A DNA stretch of 64,000 bases from Sinohyriopsis cumingii (lineage: Eukaryota > Mollusca > Bivalvia > Unionida > Unionidae): the NCBI GenBank assembly GCA_028554795.2, contig CM068831.1:32166644-32230643 (forward strand), in the 5' to 3' direction. How positions within the stretch are numbered: position 1 is the first letter of the stretch; every line of letters starts with the position of its first letter. The notes under the pieces were generated by a model. That model searched no databases and was not told the DNA's origin. It saw only the letters and a list, made by a program, of their open reading frames with translations. The translations under genes were made by a program, and so were the position numbers. Below are positions 20,550 to 33,930 of the stretch, piece by piece.

Positions 20550-23500
20550 AAAGCGACAGGGCAATAATCAATTTTATATCTGACTGGCTGAATTTACTAT
20601 CGGCCTCGAATCATTACTGTAACCGGATGTTGTTAGAACTTTGCAAATGAGCTTATATTAGAACTCTCTTGGACAAGTTCTTTGTTAACGGAGATTTGCG
20701 CATATTTTAATGAGGTGATTTTTGAATATGATTGGCCAATTATAGTACTCCTCTAGGGATTACACACCTCGACTGACTTGTTCAAAATTGGGTTTCACTA
20801 TTACAAAACACTCAATTAGTGAAGTGATTCACAGATTTTTTAAACGAGACCATCTACACAAATGTGTTCCTTTAAATATTTATGTTTGGGAGAAACAGAG
20901 AACCATTTGATAAAATAAGTACTCTTGTACAGGTGTTTCACGCGAGGACATACATTATCGATTCTGCTCTCTTAGTCTTCAGTCGCTATTCGCTCAGAGT
21001 ATTCGGTCTCTATGCTTCCTTCGCTTTGCTCTCTCCCTCCCCTTATTCGATTGCATATCGGTTGTACTTGAAACTAGGTACTCATTAAAGTACAAATTCG
21101 CTCTTAGTTTTTCGTGATAGTAGATGTACCTATATTTTAAAGGGATTTTGTGAATAGTATAACCTTTCAGTGCTTTTGAGTGCGATTTAGTGAGTGCCAC
21201 GTAATGATAGCTTTACTCATTTCCCTATCACTTAAGGAAACATGTGGGTGTCATGGAATTGAATAAATATCTTCATTTATTAAATATATGTACGGGGTGT
21301 ATTTTTTTGTGAACAACGATACCGAGGATGATCTATGTATATTGTACAATATTTCGAAACAGTGAGTTAGGTACATCCTATTCCGCAAGTGTTTTCGATG
21401 GCAAAAATCGAACACTTCCAGTCTGTGTATAAATGCAACACCGTAAGACTAAATCTTCACATTACGGAACATCTTGTCAGTGAGCTTTCTACTTTAAGGA
21501 CTTGCACATCTTCAGCTGTAGAGTTATATGAGTTATTTATTAATTTCTTGCGTATACGTTTTAACTATTGTACTACCACGTCTATTTTTGTGTATTTTCA
21601 TTGTAGCTTTGGCTTACCTAGTATAATACAAATATTTTATATTCTTATTTGTGACTTAGCAAGAGATTTATATTAGTAATATAAAGTTACATTTTTAAGA
21701 AACGTTTAGTACCGTTTAGTACCGCAGTATTCTTATTTGGCACGGGAATGTTCACTTCTGAACCTGTTTATTGTTTTGTAATTATTTTGCCGATAATGCA
21801 ATATGTATAACATACCGTATATAAAGTCATTAGATGTATTTTCAGCTGATCGGAGTCGCAGCTGTAGAGCTGATCGGAGTCGACGTGGTACCAGCTGTAG
21901 AGCTAACCACAGAAGTTGACCATATCAGCTGTAAAGTTGAACCATAGTAGCCGTAGTCCTGAGTGAACAGTGTTGTTGGTCGAGTTGCTGACCGATAGGT
22001 GGACGCTGATTGCTTGATTGACAAAGACATTTAATGGTGGTCGGTGACTACCTGGAATACTGACTGCTTGATTGACCGGTGTGACTGGTAGCCAAGTGTG
22101 CTGGTGACGGAGTGTGTAACTCCATGCATGTAATCTTTTAGCCGTGGGCTAATTTCGCGGTTTGTAATACCCTGCATCTTTTGGGATTATAAAGATATTT
22201 GGTATGATATATGTCGCTTTGTTTTCATCATTTTATTATTTGAGTAAAATACATTATATTTCACTATCTCAGTGAATTCATTTTTACAATCTGAGTAAAA
22301 CACGTCATTCTTTTTGTCGTGTGAAATTGATGTGAATCATTCACCTTTGTCCTTGTACTGTGCAATGTTGTTTATTTGTATTTTCATTTGTTGCATTATT
22401 AGATTTGTGTGGATTTTGTTAATTTGTCCAATATTTGGATCGTATGCACGCACTTATCAATCATAATTCTTTTCTCATTCAAGTCATTCATCATTAAACA
22501 TTGTATTTGTATCAGTGGAGTTGGTCACAATTTCATTATAGACGAATCCAGTTTACTGCAAAAACCTTATAGAGATTAAAAGCACTGTAGACGTAAGTAT
22601 CGCCAAGACTTACAACAAATTAAAAATTTCCAAATAAGCAATCAAAGTACTATCCATGGAATTAGTACTGCATATAAATAATGGGCAGTATATTTTCTAA
22701 CATTACAGGATAAATAGTCACGTCTGAACATATTATTCTCTGTGCATCGAATAAAAAGGAACGATTAAGAGGAAATAGATATTAATCTCAAACAACGAAA
22801 TTAATTTTAGAGCTAAAAATTAGACGCCATGATTTAAGACGCTGTCAAGATCAAATTTGTCTTTGCTGACTGGTATTGCCTGCATCAGCAACATATTGGC
22901 GATATCACAAAACTGTACACAAAGTGGTGTACAAAATGCCACAATGAGCACAATAGATCAGGGAAGAAACACCATACACATATCTAATACCTATTGTGCA
23001 GCCTAGCCGAAACTACTATATTCCCGATATGGTGTAAGTGTTGAACGCTTGGGTTGCGCAGGTTCGGAGCACCCCGTGCTCTATCAGGCTCTTTTGGTTA
23101 GAAAACTCTTGCTTCAATTTTCACAGAATGTGTTGTCTTGCAAGAAATTTTTAATGCATTGTAACCCATGCTGCCTTATGCCAATGAAATATGCATCTCT
23201 TTCACAGTCTTTATGGCGCATGAATTTTTTCTGTTATCAACTAAAATAGTTGCGATTTTTTATAAATATGTGGGGATTATTTATACGGCATTATAAAACA
23301 TATATAGTAATGCAATTTTTCTAAGTGGATCCGACGAGTTGTACAGTGCCTGCAAAAATTAAATAGTAGGTATATGTGCATAAAAATAATTTCCTTACTT
23401 TTTGTCATTCTAAATCCCATCTGCATTCTTTGATCTGTCAATCCCTGGAGGTAACCATTTTCATTTCGGTGCTAGTCAATTCAAGGAGTAGGGGTCATTT

Positions 23501-24784
23501 TCATCGCTGATTGTTGTCTCCGAACCAGGAATCTCAATCCACTATTATACTTGAAGTAATGAATCGACTAGATAATACAGATGAGCTGGATAATGTAAGG
23601 ATGCCATTATGCTTATATAGTGTGCTTATCGTTATGGTTGCCGTTTAAACCACAATTGTACTTGCTTTTTTGCATGCCTTGTCTGTTGCTTTCTTTGGGG
23701 TTTTTCCTGTTTTGTGCTTAGTAAGGGAAACAATGGACATTGGCTGTGTTTGTATGCGTTAGTAAAATAGATGGTCAGTTGTTTTATTTGTATTGTATGC
23801 AGGTAGGCCAGTAGCAAGCTTCAGAGACAAAGAGCGGGTGTTTCTGATATTTCTGCACTGTGAGAAGTTTAGTAGAGATGTTCGCGCTTGTATTCAGCAG
23901 TCGAGAAGTGGCATCGTGTTTTGCTGTACTAATGCAGTAGTAAGGATATTGACCTTCTGCTTGTGATTTTTTATTTTCATCCCATAGCAAGTAGATTGAC
24001 ACTTATTTTGTTATCTCCTGACAGTGAAGTAAAGTGGGTAGACTCGTTTTATGACAGTTGAGTTTGTTTTGTTTCTGTTTTTCACGCAGTTGTTGAGAAG
24101 TGGCACGTTATTACTTTGTGCATTTATATAGTACATGAGAAGTGGCCTTTTTGATTTTGTGTTCAGAAGTAAAGGAAGTGATCTCCTAGTCTCGAACGTT
24201 TCCTACTATTTTTTGGTATTGTGGCGTTGATTCTTATCTTTTCCAGATGCAATAATATTCACTAATACTTATGTTGCGTTTGAATAGAGCCCAAACATTC
24301 TGCATTTTACTGTCACTTATTACATTTTAAGAATATCTATCTAAACTAACGGAGAGAGAGAGATGGATTTAATGCCTCCCTATTTTGTGAAAAAGAGAAT
24401 AAAATAAGAACAAACATGGCACAAACAATTTTAATTAGCTTATGCATTATTATTTAGTAATTACAGGGCAAGACTTTGCATATATAACAGTAGGTGTACG
24501 CTCTACCTAATTTACCACATCAACAGTTACATGCGCATATCCATCACCGCACCATATAAATAATAACAAGACTGCATTGATAGATGTTGGAGAGTTGCGA
24601 AATACGGGTGAATGAGAATCCATTGTTGAAATCCTTTTAATTATGTTCTATTCTTTACAAACATTAAATTATAAAATTTTAGTAAATTAAAGGTGTGTCA
24701 ATTAAAATGTATAATGAACATAACTAAAAATTATAATAATATAAAGTAAATTGAACACCTTCGTGTTACTATCCCTCCAGGAAT
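20550..24784. other. 4.2 kb of non-coding DNA with a short CAGCTG-rich repeat cluster
   Basis: At 21,841-21,945 the sequence GCTGATCGGAGTCG occurs twice and CAGCTG(T) four times, with a 25-bp exact copy of 20,282-20,306 inside. Near 24,560 and 24,785 a diverged stretch (AATAACAAGACTG...GAGAGTTGCG) is repeated, linked to the remnant that follows. No gene is supported in the rest. Confidence 0.4.
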
Positions 24785-25560
24785 AACAAGACTGTGTTGA
24801 TGGATGTTAGAGAGTTGCGGAAGGCGTCCAGCAAGGTCTTGTTGCTGTTGAGGCGCACCGAGTGAGCCAGGGGAAGAGACGGATATTTTTTATCATTATG
24901 GAGCTACACGGCTTTGAGGCTCCTGGATGAGCTGTCAATGATGATGAGGGAGACACTCTGGTTACAGGTGATTACGAGTGCCTCGAACAGACTGGTCACA
25001 TTGTAACAGAAGCAGAGCCCATCTTGACCGATCAAGAAGCTGAAAAAGCTCGGTGACGCCTCCTCTGATCTGCAACTTGCACACTTTCATCCAGCAAGTT
25101 CTATTGCTTCAGCCTAGACGTCAAAAGCTCGGCATTGGACCTGCTGAAACCAAGACTTCTGATCAAGTCGTTGAGGTCCTTTTGATTGGGATAGTATCGG
25201 TTTCTCACCTCGGCTCTATCTCTGTAATTTTCATTTGGAGCTACAACACCTTCCTAGCTCGCTGACTTTCTGATTTCTTCTAAAGACGGCTGCTCTCTCT
25301 CCGGAGGAGGAGGAGGAGTGGGTACGGGTCTTGGCAGTGTGGCACCGGAGCGATGGATGCAGGAATGTCCGGATACATGATAGCAGGTGCATTCTTAAGA
25401 GTTCAACGTTTGGAATGGTCCACCATGCAGAAGTAGCAGTTGCTTGAGTGGTCAGTGGGTTCCCGCCAAATTCTTGGGATACCGAACTTCATGGCTCTCT
25501 TTTCCCTTCTATACCTTCCTATAAAAATTCATTTATTCAACCCATGACTAATGTGTAAGA
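24785..25560 (-). pseudogene. Decayed copy of a widespread invertebrate repeat-encoded protein
   Basis: Reading the minus strand from about 25,540: RAMKFGIPRIWREPTDHSS then NCYFCMV, PAIMYPDIPASIAPVPHC, later QKDLNDLIRSLGFSRSNAE with LLTSRLKQ, then DGLCFCYNVTSLFEAL and IIIDSSSRSLKAV with LHNDKKYPSLPLAHSVRL. Stops and frameshifts separate the pieces. From memory this order (IPRxWREPxxH..CYFC, LNDLxRxLxLSKxxAELLxSRL, IDSSxxSLKAVLLHNGNxYPSxPLAHS) marks an uncharacterised high-copy protein family of arthropod, cnidarian and mollusc genomes, thought to be mobile-element borne. I know no biochemical role. The GC content is higher than the surroundings, as expected for former coding DNA. Confidence 0.6.
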
Positions 25561-27876
25561 GATTCTCCAAGCATTTTTCTAATATGATATTTTTTCAATA
25601 ACGTTGAAAATTGTAAAACATTTTACAATTTTAATTTTTTGACAATTTTAAAACATACATATCAAAGCAAACAATTTCCATCTTACCTTCCAGATTTTTT
25701 GCAGTCCTCTCAAATGAAGTGAGGTGCCCATGGTTCTTCTTGATCCACGACTGATTTGCTCTAGTACAAATGACTCCAATACATTTCTGAAACGTAAGCA
25801 TTTAGATGTGTGAGGTTGAATCTTACAGACTGCTTTACCTACCTTGACTTGAACACACGTTTGGTTGGGTTCGGATGGTATTGTAACATCATTTTAATGT
25901 TATATTGACCATACATAGAGAAATAAATAAGAACATGTGGATTACAGTGGCAGCTGTATTAGACATCTTTTCATTTAGAACCACCAAAACATCATAAGAA
26001 ATATTCTGGTGAAGAATCCATACCAATATGAATTCCCGTTCAGGACGAGTAACAATACGATTTTCCAGATTCCTGCATTGACAGTCATTATGGACATCAG
26101 ATATACAACAATTTCCTTTAGGTTTTATTTGATCTTATGAGGTTTAACATCATATTTCAGAACATGATATGCGATCCATAGAGGCCATTACATATAGGTG
26201 GAGAAGAGCCTGGAAGACCCCAGGAATAACTACTTACGCACGGGAAGTCACTGGCAAGCTCTTTCACATAAATACGTTGGTCAAACCATGCCTGAATCCA
26301 TACGGAGAGAGGCGACATGTACGACTCATTTGTAAAGGCGAGAGCATTAGACCTTTCAGCCAATTGAGGCTCCTCTGTCGCATAGAACCAAGAAGACATC
26401 ATAATAATTATTTCAGTGAAAACCCCATCCTGATATGATCATTTATTCAGGAGGAGAGGCGATAATAAGATTTTCAAAATGACTGCCGTGTTATGGTGGC
26501 CGTAGTGGATATACAAGGAGCACCATTTTTACATAGGACTAATTAGACTTTGAGATGACTGTAAGTTGTTTTAGAGCAATTGATATAAAATTGGAAGCAG
26601 TTTTGTTTTTCTCTTTTCCTAATTAGTGGTTAATTATCAACTAAGAATCCTTAAACAAAAAAAGCATCAAGAATCATGGTGAAAGAATATGTTAAGACAG
26701 TATGGGTAATATTGAAAAGGGGAACCGTCATTATTTACATTACCACTTAAATTAACTATATTGTATTCTCAACAGTTAATTGGAAATACTATTAACCATA
26801 ATATCTGGTATACTTTCTTTCTATTTGTGATTTACACACTACAAAAGTAAAAGAATATATGTAATTAATTAACAAACAGAGATTATGCTAATGTAACTGA
26901 ATGAACTATGTCTTCTTAAATTCATTCCAAGAAATTTGTTGTTTAAAGCTCACCCATTGAAGAACTAGAAAGACTGTAGGTAGATTATTAAGTTCTTTCA
27001 TTTTCAAAGGTTCACTGCTCATTTCCATAGCTTTTTGTGGGTCATTTATGCAATAATCGCCAGCTAAGCGGTTCCAAGTACCCCGACAATATTTGTAGCC
27101 ATTTCATCCATAATTCCTCAAAACTAAGATGGTTATTTCTTACTTTTTATATACCATTGATAAAAACTGCATTGAATGACTGCTGAGTCGTAATGACCAC
27201 TTATACATCAGACTTGAAACATTTATCTTCATAGGCTGAATAATGTGTATACATCTGAGCCGGAATTGGATGTTTGTGATGAGGTATTACGTATTCTCTC
27301 CTCATTCAATGACAATCTATAGATGTTACTCGCTGAAACCTCATACGGGTCTGTTTTCTGTTGGCAATGAATCTTCCGGTGACGGAAGTATTGAGACATG
27401 GAATCTGGTGTACTGGTCGATATCTGTCTCGACTGGAACCAGGCATGGACTATTTATACTAAAGAGGTGTTGGTAGAATCGTGTATATATTCTCTAATGG
27501 CTTTGCACATCTGAACGCGTCCAGACAAAATGCTCACGCATGGACCGGCAATGATACATACAAATACAGTCATCTATCAATTAACTTGGAAGATCAAGGT
27601 TCTTCCAACTGCAAAAAGCTTATAGATGACATGTCCGCAGATCAGGGTCTATACCATCCATGTAAGACTCGCAATTTCACATGAACAGCGTAAACACTAA
27701 TATGCAAACACCTTACACACCAAATTTATTTTTTGTTGATGCAAACACCTTGCACTGTGGCAGATATAGCCATTAGATGAAACAGCTTCAGCCGAATTTA
27801 GTGCAATTTAGGTGCATTAATTTTTTTTTATTTAGGTCATTGTAATCAAATAAATATTGGATCAAAAAGAGTCTGA
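25561..27876. other. 2.3 kb of non-coding DNA with a diverged local duplication
   Basis: A stretch at about 25,985-26,105 (ACATCATAAGAAATATTCTG..., GAATTCCCGTTCAGGA...) recurs in diverged form at about 26,393-26,510. Frames at 26,157-26,438 and 27,243-27,684 have no recognised motif. No gene supported. Confidence 0.35.
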
Positions 27877-28324
27877 CAAACAAACTAGACTTGGTTTTTA
27901 TCTGTAGATTGGGATTGAATCTCCCAAAGAACCTAGACTGAGATCAATATAGGAAGAAACCTAGCATGGGATTGATTTCTGCAAACAAAACTAGACTGAA
28001 ATTGTTATCTGCATACAAAATAGTATGGGATTTATATCTTTAAAGAAAAATATACAGGGATTGGAAAATGTAAACAAAACTAGACTGGCATTTTTAGTTG
28101 CAAATAAAACCATACTGGGATTGATATCAGCATATATACCTAGACCAGGATTAACAACTGAAAACAAAACAGGACTGGGATTGACATCTGCAAATATGAC
28201 TAGATTGGGAATGATATCTTCATATAAACATAGATAGGGATTGATATCTGCTAAATAAAACTAGACTGGGATTGATATATACATATACAATCATACTAGG
28301 ACTGATATCTGCAAACAAAACTAA
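27877..28324 (+). repeat. 30-bp minisatellite, about 15 units
   Basis: The array has imperfect units of about 30 bp with the core ACTAGACTGGGATTGATAT plus CTGCAAACAAA. Three early units are shortened. Because 30 is a multiple of 3, one plus frame (28,025-28,237) reads as repeats of the decapeptide NKTRLGLISA. Other units contain stops, so I treat it as a satellite, not a gene. Confidence 0.9.
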
Positions 28325-29159
28325 TGCAACTTCCACAGCAAATTCTCGTTCTTTCTTATGTCATATCCTCCTCCTACAAAAAGATCCTGACACAATGAAC
28401 ATGTACCCCTTCCACCTGGACCGTGACTCAGATTTGGCTTGGCGTGGTTTTTTGTTTTATGACAAAACAACACAAGCAGATTATTAAATGCTGCAGCAGT
28501 AGGAGTAATCTGCCCTCCACAAGGATACATCACAGTTGCTGTCCTTCCATCGTTTGTCCAGCACGCTCCTGCGAATACTTACCTATTAATATTAATCTGT
28601 CCTGAAAATGACATGGTAACTGTCAGGGCAGATACATGACGCCTAATCCGATAAATTAACTCCCCTCCATAATCTGTGTTGATACTGATGAACGATATGT
28701 AGTTTTGATGTCTCCTGTTCATTAATATGTGCAATTTTGTCTGCATGCAAATCTTTCAGGAACACACCTGGGTACACTTTAAACACTTATCAGTATTTGG
28801 TAACAGCTGTATCTAGCGCGAAATTCAAAGCGGCCACAGGACATCGGGTTGTACTATTCCACGTGGATTTATAAGACACCAAACATAGGATTTGCTCCGG
28901 AAAAATAATCTACATTTCACCAAAGGAACACTTCGCAGACGGTAGCTCAACAGCCACGACATATACCGGTAAGTGTTTCAAATGTATGTCGATGTATGCC
29001 AAATTTTGCAGGTTTTAATGAGTAGACATATCAGCCCCTAAACCGCCAGTTAATATCACCACAGGGGAGGATATGCTTTATCGGCATACATGTAGACGAC
29101 AAGATTCAGCTCTCTCTTATGTGAGGCCATGTCATACAAATTGAAACTGAAGAAGATAG
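28325..29159. other. Non-coding DNA between minisatellite and recombinase remnant
   Basis: Short frames on both strands without motifs. The downstream flank of the recombinase remnant lies here; no further domain is readable. Confidence 0.35.
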
Positions 29160-29463
29160 ACTGGGTGTATCTAACCAACTGACTCCACTATGGCTTGAAC
29201 TGAAATATTATGTTCAAAAGCAAGGTTAATGGAAATCGCTTGCATTTCATGAGACGAGATCTTCGCGAGTCCTGATCCTGCAAAAGTTTAGAGTATGCTA
29301 ATTTAATAACCTCCTTTAGCCAAGTGGCCAGTGTTGGAGGGGTTATGTCTTGTTTTCCTCCCTTAACTGGCGGGACGAGAGTCTCGTGTTTGCCATGGAC
29401 ATTCTCCATACGCTGCAAGATATAATCCGAGGGTATGTAAAGGGTCTTGCAGGTTTGCTTCAT
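29160..29463 (-). pseudogene. Remnant of a tyrosine recombinase (DIRS/Crypton-like)
   Basis: On the minus strand, ETLVPPVKGGKQDITPPTLATWLKEVIKLAYSKLLQDQDS is followed, after a frameshift near 29,255, by SSHEMQAISINLAFEHNISV and QAIVESVG, ending in a TAG. The order 'LF-P-KGG-DIT-aTLa-WlkevI--AY' then 'aHEvRAis-slAf-hn-s---i---vgW' is the C-terminal half of phage-integrase-type recombinases in DIRS/Crypton-like elements. The HxxR-type motif reads HEMQ, so even the catalytic Arg appears lost. The upstream catalytic Arg region and final Tyr are not seen. It is a non-functional fossil. Confidence 0.5.
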
Positions 29464-30024
29464 GGCTGATTGATACAGAAAATGACTGAATACTTAATAC
29501 TTGGATGCCTATCAATAATAACCTGTTTTTTAAAATTAAAATTGCGACTAATGTATTTGTTTGGAAAATGGACTTACCCTTTGCGTAATAGCGAGGAAAC
29601 CAAATCACACACTGTAGAACTATTGCTGCTGAAGCAATTCGTTCGCTGGTTCGAAATCTTTAAAAGGTAAAGTGTATACGGCGACGCAGATACGGTTGCC
29701 ACTTTCATCAGGCACCTTGAAGGTGAGTTGTAAGACATCTTAGACATGTTTTAAAATCCTGTTGAGATTATTATTAATGGACACGACAACAAAGCTTTGT
29801 AGGAATCAATCGACTGCCAAATATATGGAGAAAAGCTCGGTGATGAAGATGAGGTGCGAGAACAATGTCACATAACCGTTTAAGTACCACCGCGACGCCC
29901 ACAAAACATGTATCCTAAAGTTATGCATCCTCTCAATCCACCCACACAAATAACGGGTGTGCTAGTTGTGTTTCGTGTTCTACATGGCTATAACGCAGCT
30001 GCCACCAGTAAAAGCACTTTACAG
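29464..30024. other. Non-coding DNA upstream of recombinase remnant
   Basis: Nothing supported; overlapping short frames on both strands carry no motif. Confidence 0.35.
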
Positions 30025-30213
30025 TCCAATCATTGGTGCCACGCAATAGCGAAGAGTACCAGCATACCGGGGCCGTTTGGTCGGCATTTGGCTGCCGAGC
30101 CATGGGCAAGTATTATGACCGCTACCTCAAAACTAGGCAAACATGTAGTGGTCAGTTTTCAAGTTTTACGGACGCAGGCCAAGACATGTTTAAAGGTGAA
30201 ACCCAAGGGGTGG
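30025..30213 (+). CDS. Possible symmetrical phase 1-1 host exon (63 codons)
   Basis: Between TTTACAG (acceptor-like) and GGGGTGG|GTAAGT (strong donor) lies 189 bp, open in one frame and bounded by phase-1 junctions. It encodes YQHTGAVWSAFGCRAMGKYY, DRYLKTRQTCSGQF and SSFTDAGQDMF with two cysteines. Phase 1-1 exons are typical of extracellular modules. I recognise no domain and no partner exon; an overlapping frame is also open, so confidence is low. Confidence 0.2.
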
Positions 30214-31629
30214 GTAAGTACCCCCATCACCCCTGCGTGCGGGCACCCATGATTGTATCACGTGATTTTGCAGTGCGTGAGAAAGAAGTCGCCGGTTCTA
30301 AATTTAACTTAGGTTGCAATATAATCAAAATAATTTATTTGCATATCTTGTACCTGTACTTTCAGAAGAACACAAGGAAGCTCAAGTGCGTGCAAACATG
30401 AAGTACCAAGAATAAGCCACTGTGTTTTCGATACATCACTCAGCATCCATAGAGACCCCTTGAAAAACAGATTTTATAGGCAAGGTGAGTATGTACATAT
30501 GCACATAAGCTGTTCACAAAACGAAAATGATCAACTAATCCGAAGGTTTGCAGATTATTTTAGCCACCAAATAGTATGCATATAATATTCTGAAATATCA
30601 CACAAGATAGCCGGCAACTATTCAAGTAATTATTTTCTCGCATAACAAGTATCATTTGCAACAAATTCTTTAATAATAAATAGATAAACGCATGACAGAT
30701 ATTGTTAATGACCCTAATTTTGTTGAATCACGACGAACAAGTAGTAGTAGAAAAAATAACAGTGGTAGCAGTATTATTGATTGGCTTGGAGGTAGTATAA
30801 GAATATAATATAGGTATTGTTCTTAAGGCTGCTTCTGATATTGAGTGGTAGATATTGTTCTAACTTGTTGCTGTTTTTTCTGTAGTAGTCTATAATAATT
30901 TGAATTTAACAATGAATGCTAAATGGTAAAGTGGAAGTTATATCTAGCCTATAACATTTCCCTGCATTGTCTGGTCGCTGTAAAGATAATTACCAAAAGC
31001 ATATTTTCGAATTTACTACAAATATTTTGTCTTATTACTGAAAACTAATAAAACCCCAAAGGCACGGTATCAAAAATAGAATTGCATATCTTCAAATGTG
31101 TGAGTTTTTTTCCCTTGCTATACAGTACATGCTCCCGATAGTGTTCTGGTAAAGCACAAAGATTAGTCACAGACTTACTTTGAAAAATCGGGCTATTAAA
31201 ATAAATCCTGGTCTTCATTAATTATGATTTATCCGTGCTAAAGGAGGAATTGCGCTCATCTTTAATGCAAATACACGGTAATCAAAAATCGCGACGTAGT
31301 ATGCCAGATATATCCTTCTAATGGGAATGTTTCCCTCCAGTAACCATATAAAAGATAAATATCAGTACTAAAGATGGCACACCTATATACATTCATCTCA
31401 TCTCAAAACTTTCTTGTGTCCCTCTGTAAACTATGCACAGTATTAATAACTGTACAGAAGACGGTAAACATCTAGACATTAGCCTCAGATCATTATTGGT
31501 ATACAAAATCGGGGATGGCATCTAGCAGTGCTTATAACTTGGAGGCGATTAATACCAACAACTTCATAATTATACTTTAAAATAAAATTAAGATTTTGGA
31601 GATAGTCATTTAAGATACTAGGACAACAA
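30214..31629. other. AT-rich non-coding DNA before the duplicated region
   Basis: Nothing supported. Confidence 0.4.
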
Positions 31630-31655
31630 ACATGTTGTCATTGCTATCATATATT

Positions 31656-31696
<41 letters not shown>

Positions 31697-33000
31697 TTGA
31701 GCATACACTATGTGACTGCTATTTAAGCCGGATATCTAAAAAAAAGTAAAACAGTACAATTATCACAAAACAACTAAATATAACTGTACTATTATCACAA
31801 AACAATAAAATTATCAAGAATATTTGTATAGAAACTCTAAAGTTAGATATAGAAAGTTGTGAATTAAATGGTTACAAACTCAATTTCTTACACATAGGAC
31901 TAAATAATCTCGTGAAATTACGACCCCTTGCTTTATACTGCATCTGTTTTCTTTTGTTATGTTTTTCGTGATGCGTGGTAATGCCTAACAAGTTTCAGCC
32001 AGATAGCTATATATTTAATTGCCGAAATCAGCTTAATATCCTCATAATTTAAATTTCACGAAACATTAGAGATGTATAACATGACAGTAACAATTAATTG
32101 AATTCCCATGCAAAATCATAAATGGATAATACGATCTATGTTATGTAGTAGTGTAGCCCTTCCTGTCCACGCAACACTTGATTAAGCCCCTTACCCCCAC
32201 ACCCAACCATGAAAACAAGTAGTTTCAAAAGAAAATCCCACACACCCTTCAGGCAGTAAAATTAAATAGTCGGTCGTTAAGGCTAGAAATAAAAAATATT
32301 CGTATGACTGTTCCACACATTAAAAACAAACAAGAAATATAATCAATGTGGGAGATGACACCAGATCAAAGGAATATTATTCTTAGCGGTACGTTAGCGG
32401 TACGTTATGTCTGTTCCTCAGCAGAGCATGCCAAAAGAAAAATGTGTCATTCCTCAACTGGGATTGATTTGCAACAGTGCCAAAAGTGACATAAATTATA
32501 CCTGTGTCACGTCGATTCCTATTGAAATACATAATGCTGTATGGATTACATTACCTTTTCGTCCGACAATTGAATATTCTCCATTGTCCGTAAAAGAGCA
32601 CCACAGCGTTAAAATGGCTGCAATACCGGATTCAGTGCCGAATAAAAAGAGCAGTTGTTCCATGTAACTATTATTCTTTTTAATTGTTTATTTATTTATT
32701 TATTTATTTATTTATTAGGATGTTAGGCGCTTTTTGAAATTGCCTTACGGCTTCCTACCATCTTAATCCTTCCTTGGTTCTACGCAAGTCTAAGTATAAT
32801 CGAGTACGGGTAAAACAGTGTAACATCATTACTTTCTCCCTCTTTCGGGTAGCTAATGGTGAAACATGTCCACTTTTATTCTTTGCCAGAAATCTGGGTC
32901 GCACATAAATAAGAAACCTACAGAATAAATTTTAATTGTGTAAACTTTTCAATAATAATAGCAATAATAATAATAATAATGAAAGATGCATTGGTTCTCG
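31630..33000. repeat. Duplicated block S, copy 1
   Basis: This matches 41,710-43,800 in the same order: the (CT)n tract, GTGACTGCT..AAGCCGG, AACTCAATTTCTT, TAGTCGGTC.TTAA.GCTAGAAATAAA, TGTCTGTTCCTCAGC, and a final (AAT)n. Divergence with many small indels shows the duplication is old. It contains (CT)n at 31,658-31,694, (TTTA)n at 32,687-32,716 and (AAT)n near 32,955-32,982. The open frame at 32,407-32,667 is broken in the other copy, so it is not a gene. Confidence 0.75.
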
Positions 33001-33044
33001 TACTAACATTTTATTTATTGTTTTTAACCTTTTCTTTTAGGAAA

Positions 33045-33930
33045 TGAAGATTAGCCATGTAATATGTTGTTTATAAAACATACACTCATGCATTCGACAA
33101 ATTCCGTTGTGTCTAATCGAATAACAACATTTGCACATGGCGGACACATTGATTCGAGAGGGAAAGAAGAGAGGTAGGCCAGCTTTTTAAGTGGATCTGA
33201 AATGTTTGAAATTAAATAAATGTATACACATTTCATGAACAAAATGCGCGATTTTATTTTATTATATGAACAGTTTATTTACATTTGGAATAAAGTAATT
33301 TAGACTAATATCGCATAAAGGATCATTTACGGCATCCGACGTACCGTAGTGCTATCTTTTGTGTTTCTATTTTAACGTTTTACATGTGTATTTCGATATA
33401 CTTATTGTTTTGACCATAAGCATATCATTAACTGCTTACTGGTAGTACAATGTATGCATGACATCAGAGCTAAGAGGTCATTGCGCAATTAAAGCCTCCT
33501 TGAATGCAGAGTCTTTGGGTTACAAGTAGGGAGTAATGTATTTATTTGTCGGAATCATTAATCATTGTGTCTAACTATGAAGCGAGCATTTAAATCAAAG
33601 TGACTTTGTTATTAGTTAGCTGGTTTTAGTAAAGCATGCATAATTACCTGTGGCAAACAATTGAGATACTGATCTTGGTTGTGTAAAGGAACCGGTTGAA
33701 TGTGGTACAAGGTCAGGTAGATTACAAGCCTGCACATTGTGAAGATCAAGTAAGGTTAGAGTGAAACATCTGTGTTTCAATACTAATAGCAACTTGAGTT
33801 ACTGTTGTGAATATGATATCTTGATACTGTTTGTTGAATACAAAAATTACTAAAACTGGTACCATGATATATTTATAATTTCTGAAAATATTTTGAAATC
33901 TAATTCACCTGGAATTGTATTCATTAAGTT
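33045..33930. repeat. Duplicated block P, copy 1 (ends at a SINE)
   Basis: It shares GCATTCGACAAATT, TTTGCACATGGCGGAC, AATCATT(G/A)TGTCT and ATGAAGCG.GCATTTAAATCA with copies at 37.4-38.8, 48.3-49.8 and 52.1-53.2 kb. In every copy a SINE head follows directly, so the SINE is part of the duplicated unit. Confidence 0.8.

Noticed and set aside
27877-28324. CRISPR-like array
   Set aside because: Units are contiguous and imperfect with no unique spacers, in a eukaryotic context; it is a minisatellite.
32407-32667. 86-codon plus frame in block S1
   Set aside because: The paralogue at 43,220-43,480 is frameshifted; no motif.
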